This document shows positions 1-5,608 of a DNA stretch of 5,608 bases, in pieces. The stretch lies in NCBI GenBank assembly GCA_900554605.1, contig USHU01000085.1:1-5608 (forward strand), given 5' to 3'. The first letter of the stretch is position 1; every line of letters starts with the position of its first letter. The notes beneath the pieces are model-generated. The model was not told the origin of the DNA, made no database searches, and saw only the letters and a list, made by a program, of their open reading frames with translations. The position numbers and the translations under genes were made by a program. This stretch comes from an uncultured Actinomyces sp. (GTDB lineage Bacteria; Actinomycetota; Actinomycetes; Actinomycetales; Actinomycetaceae).

Positions 1-768
1 GCTACGCCGCCCACGCAGGGAGCTGGCCAGCAGTCGGCACCCCAGCGTGGCGGGCAGCGTCGCGAAGTTGAGCATCGCGCCGAGGCACCGCAGGAAGCAC
101 CCGTTTGGCAGGTTGCGACGCCTCCGGAGTCCCCGGAAACCAATGCCCCGACCGAGCAGGGGTTGCACGTCCCAGCTCAGCCGATCGACGCAACGCAGCC
201 CTATGACCCGCAATCCCCCGCGTCGTACGATTGGCGTACCCAGGAGCCGCCCCCTTTTGATCCCGGCGAAGACAGCGATGTAGAGGAGGGCGCAGAATTC
301 GAAGCGCCTGCTTCCTCGCAGCCCGTGTCACAGCCAACGTCAAAGCCAGCGGCCCCTCGGAATAGTGCACTCGATCAGCCTGAAGACGACGATGAAGACG
401 AATCAGAGTCTTTTGCCCCGACCTCGGGATGGAGCGAGGCGGTCATTCAACCGCCCAGTTTTGATCCCGAGGAAGAGGAATCGGTGCCCTCGGTTCCTGC
501 TTTTGCAGAGGTGACTCCCTTGCCCTCGCAGCGCTTTGCTGCAGTTGCCGCGCGTGAGGAAACGGATGAGAGCGACGCGGAAGAGGCTTCGCCGGAAACA
601 GAGGATGAACCCTTCGAGGTGCCCACTGTTTCTGCTGCGGAAGACGATAGCGCCAGCATCGATGATGAGGATATGTCCGAGTCGAATCTCTTCGGGATTC
701 CCGCAGTTTTGGATATTCTGGGCGGAACCATCATTGAGCAGAAGACCGATGACCAGGGAGGGTGGTGA
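1..768 (+). CDS. dnaX: DNA polymerase III subunit gamma/tau, C-terminal part (5' truncated by window edge)
   Basis: The frame is open from base 1 to the TGA at 766-768, giving 255 residues of the C-terminal tail; the AAA+ ATPase part and the start lie upstream of the window. DnaX forms the core of the clamp loader that places the sliding clamp on DNA and ties polymerase to helicase. The visible part is low in complexity and probably mostly disordered: Pro/Gln/Ala-rich at first, then strongly acidic with runs of Asp/Glu. Two related segments (about 226-285 and 427-483) each carry a Trp followed by PPxFDP and an acidic run. The tail ends in a short hydrophobic segment (SNLFGIPAVLDILGGTIIEQ, about 682-741) that looks folded and may contact a replisome partner; this is inference. 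The assignment rests on position directly before recR, the acidic tail, and the C-terminal LGGTIIE-type ending I associate with actinobacterial DnaX. No conserved DnaX catalytic motif is in view, so context carries much of the call. An in-frame TTG at 163 is internal, not a start. Confidence 0.85.
   Translation, partial: ATPPTQGAGQQSAPQRGGQRREVEHRAEAPQEAPVWQVATPPESPETNAPTEQGLHVPAQPIDATQPYDPQSPASYDWRTQEPPPFDPGEDSDVEEGAEFEAPASSQPVSQPTSKPAAPRNSALDQPEDDDEDESESFAPTSGWSEAVIQPPSFDPEEEESVPSVPAFAEVTPLPSQRFAAVAAREETDESDAEEASPETEDEPFEVPTVSAAEDDSASIDDEDMSESNLFGIPAVLDILGGTIIEQKTDDQGGW
755..762 (+). promoter_or_regulatory. Ribosome binding site of recR, inside the end of dnaX
   Basis: AGGGAGGG lies nine bases before the GTG at 772 and overlaps the last codons of dnaX. 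It supports GTG 772 as the recR start and suggests translational coupling to dnaX. Confidence 0.7.
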
Positions 769-771
769 CGC

Positions 772-1368
772 GTGTACGAAGGAGCTCTTCAAGATCTCAT
801 TGATGAACTTGGCCAGCTTCCCGGGGTTGGGCCAAAGAGCGCGCAACGCATGGCTTTGCACCTTCTCGAGGCTGAGCCTGAGGATGTGGAGCGCCTGACC
901 ACGGCGATCAACGCGGTGCGCAACCAGGTCAAGCACTGCTCGGAGTGTGGGAACCTCACTGAAGACGATGAATGCTCGATTTGTCGCGACCCTCGTCGCG
1001 ATCCCAGCATTATTTGCGTCGTGCAGGAACCGAAGGATATTCAAGCGATCGAGAATTCTCGAGTATTCCGCGGACGCTACCACGTGCTGGGCGGAGCCAT
1101 TGACCCGATCCACGGAATTGGTCCGGATCAACTGAGGATTCGCCAGCTCTTGGGACGACTCTCCGACGGTGTCGTTCAAGAAATCATCATCGCAACGAAC
1201 CCGAATATTGAAGGTGAGGCAACCGCCTCGTACCTAGCGCGCACCCTTTCGACAATTGGTGTGACGACAACGCGACTTGCCATGGGACTTCCCGTGGGCG
1301 GCGACCTTGAATACGCGGATTCCATTACCCTGGGCAGGGCAATGGAAGGCCGGCGCAATATGTCCTGA
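772..1368 (+). CDS. recR: Recombination mediator protein RecR
   Basis: RecR works with RecO (and RecF) in the cytoplasm to load RecA on SSB-coated single-stranded DNA at gaps. The protein has 198 residues, the usual RecR length, and starts at GTG with a strong ribosome binding site. Domains in order: an N-terminal helix-hairpin-helix ([17 protein letters not shown], residues 16-32); a C4 zinc finger with Cys56, Cys59, Cys68 and Cys71; a Toprim domain from about residue 80 to 175, including [12 protein letters not shown] (83-94), the GRYHVLGG segment (101-108) and [10 protein letters not shown] (143-152); and the typical C-terminal [18 protein letters not shown] segment (173-190). All family landmarks are present, so the gene looks intact and functional. 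It begins 3 nt after the dnaX stop, the widespread dnaX-recR arrangement (often with ybaB/ebfC between them in other bacteria; absent here). Confidence 0.97.
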   Translation: MYEGALQDLIDELGQLPGVGPKSAQRMALHLLEAEPEDVERLTTAINAVRNQVKHCSECGNLTEDDECSICRDPRRDPSIICVVQEPKDIQAIENSRVFRGRYHVLGGAIDPIHGIGPDQLRIRQLLGRLSDGVVQEIIIATNPNIEGEATASYLARTLSTIGVTTTRLAMGLPVGGDLEYADSITLGRAMEGRRNMS

Positions 1369-1385
1369 ATGTCGACGGAAACTGT

Positions 1386-1392
1386 GAAAGGA
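1386..1392 (+). promoter_or_regulatory. Ribosome binding site of the response regulator
   Basis: GAAAGGA lies seven bases before the GTG at 1400 and supports that start. The 31-nt gap after recR (1369-1399) shows no obvious terminator hairpin or recognisable promoter, so read-through from recR is plausible. Confidence 0.6.
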
Positions 1393-1399
1393 TCGCGAC

Positions 1400-2125
1400 G
1401 TGAGTACAACAGAATCCAACTTCATCCGCCCCGATGGGACGCCCGCGCGCATTCTTGTCGTCGACGATGAATCCGTCCTCGCTGAACTCTTAGGATCGGC
1501 CTTGAGGCATCAGGGCTGGGAGACAAAAACCGCGGCCAATGGTTGGGAAGCCCTGGATAAGGCCGATGCTTTTGACCCCGATGTGGTCGTTTTGGATATC
1601 CAGATGCCCGGCCTCGACGGAATGGAAACCTTGGAACGCCTGCGTAAGCGCAAGCCCCATCTTCCGGTCCTGTTCTTGACGGCACGTGACGCGGTGGCTG
1701 ATCGCGTTGCCGGACTGCGTGCCGGTGCCGATGACTACGTGACAAAGCCCTTCGACTTGGATGAAGTCACCGCGCGAATCGATGCGCTCTTGCGTCGAGC
1801 AGGAATGACGACAGTGACTGTCGACCGCGTGCTCACTGTTGGCGATCTGACCCTAGACGAAGACTCGCACGACGTTGCTCGTGGTGGTGAAGCGATTACG
1901 CTCACCAACACCGAATTCGAGCTGCTGCGGTACTTCATGGAAAACCCGAACGTTGTCTTGTCGAAGTCGCAGATTCTCGACCGCGTGTGGTCCTACGACT
2001 TCGGTGGTCAGGCGAACATTGTCGAGCTCTACATTTCGTATTTGCGTAAGAAGATTGACGCTGGGCGCGAACCCATGATTCACACGGTCAGGGGAGCCGG
2101 CTATATCCTCAGGCCCGCCTCCTAG
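1400..2125 (+). CDS. Two-component response regulator, OmpR/PhoB family (PhoP/TrcR-like)
   Basis: A 241-residue DNA-binding regulator, controlled by phosphorylation from the kinase encoded just downstream. The receiver domain spans about residues 17-133: acidic pocket Asp22-Asp23-Glu24, phosphoacceptor Asp66 in VVVLDIQMPG, switch Thr94 in LFLTARD, and Lys116 in DDYVTKPF. The C-terminal winged-helix domain (about 145-240) carries LTNTEFELLRYFM, the recognition-helix region with VWSYDFGG and NIVELYISYLRKKID, and the wing motif HTVRGAGYILRP. The YDFGG...VELYISYLRKKID block closely matches what I recall of mycobacterial PhoP and TrcR, but orthology cannot be decided by eye, so no symbol is given. 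A first stretch of about 15 residues precedes the receiver core; the GTG start is supported by its ribosome binding site. All key phosphorelay residues are present. The target genes cannot be inferred from this window. Confidence 0.95.
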   Translation: MSTTESNFIRPDGTPARILVVDDESVLAELLGSALRHQGWETKTAANGWEALDKADAFDPDVVVLDIQMPGLDGMETLERLRKRKPHLPVLFLTARDAVADRVAGLRAGADDYVTKPFDLDEVTARIDALLRRAGMTTVTVDRVLTVGDLTLDEDSHDVARGGEAITLTNTEFELLRYFMENPNVVLSKSQILDRVWSYDFGGQANIVELYISYLRKKIDAGREPMIHTVRGAGYILRPAS

Positions 2126-2128
2126 GAG
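2124..2128 (+). promoter_or_regulatory. Ribosome binding site deciding the kinase start
   Basis: AGGAG overlaps the regulator's TAG stop (2123-2125) and sits five bases before ATG 2134. The alternative GTG at 2128 overlaps this site and would leave no spacer, so ATG 2134 is the better start. The overlap indicates coupled translation of regulator and kinase. Confidence 0.7.
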
Positions 2129-2133
2129 TGCCA

Positions 2134-3810
2134 ATGACAAGCTCTGCCCCCCAAGCTTCGAATACCGAATCACAGGCGCGCACCCCCAAGCACAATGCTC
2201 CTCAAACGAAGCGCAAGCGATCGCGTCTTCTCACTGTTCGCCTGAGTCGTTTTCTTGCTGCAGCCGTCGCTTTGGCGTTGGTCACCATGCTTGCCGCCTC
2301 GGCGCTTGCAATGCATTCGTGGATGACTTCCAAGATCGATAGTTCGCTTGAATCCATGCTCAGTAGGCTTGAAAAGAACGCAGAGCTCAGCTTGCAGCAA
2401 CCTCTTCCTCCGCCCCCTCCTCCGACGGCTGGGTCGCAGGAGGACCAGGATGACCACGATGATGACCACGGTCCATCGCATTCGAATTCCCCAAGTTCCT
2501 CTGCTTCGCCAAGTGAACACGGACCGCGTGGTTTGCGAGGCCCAGGTTCGGCAGAAGGCCAGTTGCAGCTCATCAAGGACGACGATGAGATCGTTTCGGG
2601 TGTCGTCAAGCAATTTGATGTGGTGGAGCTCGATAGTGCCGCTCAGCAGCAGATTCTCTCCTTGCGCTGTGATGGACACGGACACAATGTCAGCCTGCCG
2701 AATTTAGGCTCTTTCAGGGTTATGTGCGGTCAATCAGAGTCACGGACACTGGTCGTCGGCCTGTCTTTGGCAGCCAATAACTCGACGCTGATTATGTTGG
2801 TGGCTCTTGAAGGCCTCATCGCTCTGATCGTGATCGCCGGCGCAACTTTCATCGGCCGCAAGTGGATTCGCAGGGAAATGCTTCCCCTTGGTGAGGTAGC
2901 AGCAACCGCGCGAAGCATCGGCTCCAAGGACCTGATTGCCACTCCAACAGTTGAGGACTTCCAACGCGTTGATTACTCCATCGCCCAGCCTGGTGATGAG
3001 GTCGGCGATGTTGGTTACGCCCTCAATACGATGATCGACAATGTCGAAACGGCCCTTCAGGCCCGCGCGGAATCCGAGCAGCGCCTGCGCCAGTTCGTTG
3101 CCGACGCCTCGCATGAGCTTCGCACTCCCTTGGCGTCGATTCAGGGCTACACGCAGCTTCTGCAGAAGGGAAGCGCGGATGAAGAGCTTGCACTCGCGCG
3201 CATTGCCTCAGAGTCTGCCCGCATGTCTGGCTTGGTCGAAGACCTCCTGCTGTTGGCTCGCTTGGATGCGGGCCGAGAACTCGCCAATGATCCGGTCGAT
3301 CTGATCCCCCTGGCGATTGACGCGGTATCAGATGCCCATGCAGCGGGTCCGGATCATGAGTGGGTCTTGAACCTCCCTCAGTTCGATGACGAGGACGACG
3401 TCTGCGTCTCCTGCACGGTTGCGGGTGATGAATCCGCACTTCGCCAGGTGTTCGCAAACCTAGTGAATAATGCGCGAATCCACACTCCCGCGGGCACGCG
3501 CGTCAAGGTTGGAGTGCAGGTGATCGGCGGTGGGGCCTCGGCGCCGGGGTTCGTGCGCATGAGTGTTGCCGATGACGGCCCGGGTATTCCGCCCGAGTTG
3601 CGCGCTACCGTCTTTGATCGTTTCGTCCGAGGCGACACGTCGCGCTCGCGTCAGGGGAAGGGATCGTCTGGCCTTGGTCTGTCGATCGTTTCTTCGATCG
3701 CCGAGGCCTTGGGCGGCCGGGTGGACGTCGACACCTTATGCGAAGGTGAAGGTAAGCCCGGTGAACACGGGACAACCTTCTCGGTCATCTTGCCGGCGAT
3801 CGGTGAATGA
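2134..3810 (+). CDS. Membrane sensor histidine kinase, HAMP-HisKA-HATPase type
   Basis: The cognate kinase of the upstream regulator, 558 residues from ATG. Numbering from that Met: a basic cytoplasmic N-terminus (TKRKRSR); TM1 at about 40-61; an extracytoplasmic domain at about 62-216; TM2 at about 217-241; HAMP at about 242-311; and HisKA with the phosphorylated His327 in FVADASHELRTPLASIQGY. The ATPase domain has the N box NLVNNARIHTP (442-452, Asn446), G1 DDGPGIP (480-486), F box VFDRFVRGD (493-501) and G2 SSGLGLSIV (511-519). All catalytic motifs are intact. The sensor region is odd: a six-proline run (92-97), an Asp/His-rich stretch (103-112), a Ser/Pro-rich linker, then two cysteines (179 and 198) with CDGHGH at the first. 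The low-complexity half may be an unfolded spacer; the ligand is unknown, and metal or redox sensing is only a guess. Its gene lies 8 nt after the regulator and converges on ptsI. Confidence 0.95.
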   Translation: MTSSAPQASNTESQARTPKHNAPQTKRKRSRLLTVRLSRFLAAAVALALVTMLAASALAMHSWMTSKIDSSLESMLSRLEKNAELSLQQPLPPPPPPTAGSQEDQDDHDDDHGPSHSNSPSSSASPSEHGPRGLRGPGSAEGQLQLIKDDDEIVSGVVKQFDVVELDSAAQQQILSLRCDGHGHNVSLPNLGSFRVMCGQSESRTLVVGLSLAANNSTLIMLVALEGLIALIVIAGATFIGRKWIRREMLPLGEVAATARSIGSKDLIATPTVEDFQRVDYSIAQPGDEVGDVGYALNTMIDNVETALQARAESEQRLRQFVADASHELRTPLASIQGYTQLLQKGSADEELALARIASESARMSGLVEDLLLLARLDAGRELANDPVDLIPLAIDAVSDAHAAGPDHEWVLNLPQFDDEDDVCVSCTVAGDESALRQVFANLVNNARIHTPAGTRVKVGVQVIGGGASAPGFVRMSVADDGPGIPPELRATVFDRFVRGDTSRSRQGKGSSGLGLSIVSSIAEALGGRVDVDTLCEGEGKPGEHGTTFSVILPAIGE

Positions 3811-3839
3811 GTTAGCGAGTTTCAGTCAAAGTCGCTGAC
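3811..3839. terminator. Candidate bidirectional terminator hairpin between convergent genes
   Basis: GTTAGCGA (3811-3818) pairs with TCGCTGAC (3832-3839) over eight positions with one G-U wobble; inside, after a G/G mismatch, TTT (3820-3822) pairs with AAA (3828-3830) around a five-base loop. The hairpin starts directly after the kinase stop codon and ends 8 nt before the ptsI stop codon on the other strand. There is no T-run on either side, so it is not a textbook intrinsic terminator, though such hairpins without U tracts are commonly proposed in actinobacteria. Function is inferred from position and structure. Confidence 0.5.
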
Positions 3840-3847
3840 AAGGGTTC

Positions 3848-5556
3848 TTAGAACTCCACTTCGAGCGCGGTGCGCGCGCGGTAGCGCGCATCGCCCGGGT
3901 CAGCGGCCTCAACAACGGAAGCAGCAGCCAAGCGGCACTGTGCCAGGCTCACCTGAGCAAGCTGCGCACCGACCGAGGGAATAGCCAAGCGTGGCATCGA
4001 CAGCGCAGGCACACCCATACCCGCGAAAACGCAGGCCAACAGAGGGTCAGCCGCGGCCTCGCCACACACACTCACGCTCACCCCGTGCGTGAGGCCAGCG
4101 TGCGCAACCTGTGCAATCAAGCGCAAAGGTGCGGGTTGCCACGGATCGGAATACTCGGCGAGGTCCGGTGAGAGGCGGTCTGGATGAGGTCGTTCGAACC
4201 AATCGACACGAAGTCCACGTGCTCCATGATTGAATCGATCATCAGTGCCGCTGCGGGGACCTCGATCATCACCCCAGCATGCAGCTCGACCTCGAAACGC
4301 TCGGAGAGCTGGCGAACCGAGGAGACAAACCACTTGGCCTCGGCAGCCGTTGACACCATCGGCGCCATCACCGAAACCGAAGTCTCACGCTGACGCATTG
4401 CCGCAAACGCAATCGCCTCGAGCTGGTTTTGGAGAATCTGTGGATGCGGGCCTGAGGTTCGGATCCCGCGAACGCCAAGAGCCGGGTTCTCCTCGCCGGA
4501 AATCGTCGCATAGGCCAGCGGCTTATCGGAGCCCGCATCCAGCGTGCGCATGCACACTGAATACCCCTGGAATTCTTGGAAAATACTCGAATAAAACTCG
4601 GTCTGTTCCTCAATGGAAGGCTCGGTTTGCGCGTTGAGGAAGGCGATTTCTGAACGGAAAAGCCCAATCGAATCGGCAAGCGGGGAACGGGCAGCAGCCT
4701 TCGCGCTGGCCAGGTCGTGGATATTTGCCAGCAAACGCACGGGATGATCATCTGAGGTGTGCGCGGGCGGTGCCCATTTGAGGGTGGCCTCGGCGCGACG
4801 GCGGTCACGCTCTACGGCCTCGCGGGCCTCATTTTCGGGAACGCCAGTGGTCACGGAGCCCACAAAAGCATCCATGAGCACATACTCGCCCGTGGGGATC
4901 TCGCCCAGCCGACGAGCCGCCACGATGCAGGGGATCCCCAGCTGGCGAGCGATGATCGAGGTGTGTGAGGTGGGGCCGCCCAGCTGGGTCACGATTCCCA
5001 CGCAGTGCGCGGGGTTGAGGTGCGCCGTGTCCGAAGGCGACAAATCCCGCGCGCAGAGAATATAGGGGCTTTCCGAGGCCGCCTGTACCTTCCGCGCATG
5101 CACGCGCGCATCGCTGGCCTCGTCACCTGAGGAAGCAGCTAAGTGGGCAAGAATTAGGTCGCGCACGTCCTTAAGGTCCGCCACGCGCTCTAACATGAGT
5201 CCGCCCGAAGCGCGGAAGACCTCAGTGAACTTTTCGGTTGCACGAACGACCGCCTGAGGAGCGGGTACCCCGGAATAAATCCACGATTGTGCCTCCGCAA
5301 TCCAGCTGGGATCGGTCGCTAGGGAAGCAGTCATCATGAGCACGTCGGAAACATCGCCGTAGGCCTGTTCGGATTGGGCGAAGAGGTCATCGCCGACGCT
5401 TCGGCAGATCTCTTCCAAATGCGCGGCACATGCGGCGCGCTCCTTGGGGGGAAGCTCGGTGAACTCTGTGGGGGGGAGGGGATGACGTGATGTCCATACG
5501 ATCGGTGCGTAGGACACTCCATGAACAACGGGAGTGCCGTAAACCGTGTGCGACAT
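3848..5556 (-). pseudogene. ptsI: PTS Enzyme I (phosphoenolpyruvate-protein phosphotransferase), frameshifted
   Basis: Enzyme I is the cytoplasmic first step of the sugar phosphotransferase system: it takes phosphate from PEP onto a histidine and passes it to HPr. The 5' part (ATG at 5556, 459 good codons) has the HPr-binding and phospho-His domains with His198 in GGPTSHTSIIARQLGIP, and the start of the PEP-binding barrel: Arg301 (GLFRSE), Arg337 (MRTLD), NPALGVRGIR (357-366), Glu432 (MIEVPAA), and Asn455-Asp456 in SIGSNDLIQ. After Gln459 (4182-4180) the frame is lost; it would run 20 wrong residues to a TGA at 4117. The true sequence resumes in the -1 frame at DRLSPDLAEY (4180 downward) and runs 110 residues to TAA at 3848, including catalytic Cys in SVCGEAAAD. 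By recalled alignment E. coli Tyr459-Val463 are missing, implying a 16-bp loss. Repaired length would be about 574 residues, normal for the family. No other lesion is visible, so decay would be recent; an assembly error is the alternative. Confidence 0.88.
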
Positions 5557-5562
5557 CGTGCG

Positions 5563-5569
5563 TTCCTTT
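5563..5569 (-). promoter_or_regulatory. Ribosome binding site of ptsI
   Basis: On the minus strand AAAGGAA lies six bases before the ATG at 5556, supporting that start. The remaining 39 bases to the window edge (5570-5608) are too short to judge a promoter. Confidence 0.65.
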
Positions 5570-5608
5570 CTTGGGAGCCGAGCTCACACTATTCTCCCAT
5601 GCCCCGAA

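Noticed and set aside
1049..1062. Perfect 14-bp palindrome TCGAGAATTCTCGA
   Set aside because: It sits inside recR codons for the conserved AIENSR segment of the Toprim domain, so coding constraint explains it. It has no second copy nearby to suggest an operator.
403..1179. Long minus-strand open frame (258 codons) across the end of dnaX and most of recR
   Set aside because: It lies opposite recR, whose every family motif is present on the plus strand, and its translation shows no recognisable domain. It is an antisense shadow.
1490..1492. TTA leucine codon near the start of the response regulator (others occur in the kinase), as in bldA-dependent control
   Set aside because: TTA-based control is established for Streptomyces; in a genome of only moderate GC, scattered TTA codons are expected and carry no clear signal.
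2128..2130. GTG as alternative kinase start
   Set aside because: It overlaps the AGGAG ribosome binding site, leaving no spacer, while ATG 2134 is correctly spaced.
2170..2685. Minus-strand open frame of 171 codons opposite the kinase sensor region
   Set aside because: It arises opposite low-complexity coding sequence of the kinase (poly-Pro and Asp/His codons). It has no ribosome binding site I can defend and no recognisable domain.
3684..3702. Two CGATCG palindromes spaced by TTTCTT
   Set aside because: They lie in the kinase G2-box region and encode SIVSSIAE; repeated Ser-Ile codons explain the pattern.
3848..4333. Minus-strand frame of 161 codons read as an independent gene
   Set aside because: Its last 110 residues are the C-terminus of ptsI; the residues before about 4180 are out-of-frame ptsI codons. 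It is the downstream half of the broken gene, not a separate protein.
5591..5596. Possible -10 box GAGAAT for ptsI on the minus strand
   Set aside because: It matches only four of six consensus bases and the -35 position would be outside the window, so it cannot be supported.

Overview
The window looks like the chromosome of a moderately GC-rich actinobacterium. The evidence is GTG starts, the dnaX-recR pair with a long acidic DnaX tail, a PhoP/TrcR-type two-component pair, and a PTS Enzyme I of actinobacterial character. The style suggests Actinomycetaceae (Actinomyces, Schaalia and relatives), but that is inferred by eye and no database was searched. I see no mobile element, CRISPR array, tRNA or rRNA.

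Layout. On the plus strand four genes lie head to tail: the 3' end of dnaX (1-768, its start is outside the window), recR (772-1368, 3 nt after dnaX), an OmpR/PhoB-family response regulator (1400-2125), and its sensor histidine kinase (2134-3810, 8 nt later, with the regulator's stop codon inside the kinase's ribosome binding site). The spacing (3, 31 and 8 nt) is compatible with one transcription unit. On the minus strand, converging on the kinase, is ptsI (3848-5556), encoding PTS Enzyme I. A 29-nt inverted repeat fills most of the 37-nt gap between the two stop codons and is a candidate shared terminator.

How the genes work together. DnaX (clamp-loader tau/gamma) and RecR (RecFOR recombination mediator) are a common replication/repair pair. 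The regulator and kinase form a complete, apparently intact phosphorelay with an unusual extracytoplasmic domain rich in Pro, Asp, His and Ser. ptsI would supply phosphate from PEP to HPr and all PTS sugar permeases.

Main observation. ptsI is broken. The reading frame is good for 459 codons, from the start through the SIGSNDLIQ part of the PEP-binding site, then shifts to the -1 frame, where the remaining 110 residues, including the catalytic-Cys motif SVCGEAAAD, continue to the natural end. By recalled alignment to E. coli Enzyme I, exactly five residues (E. coli Tyr459-Val463) are missing at the junction. A 16-bp deletion explains this better than a one-base error. The gene is therefore a probable recent pseudogene, or an assembly artefact. 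I found no convincing new biological system; the other findings are modest.
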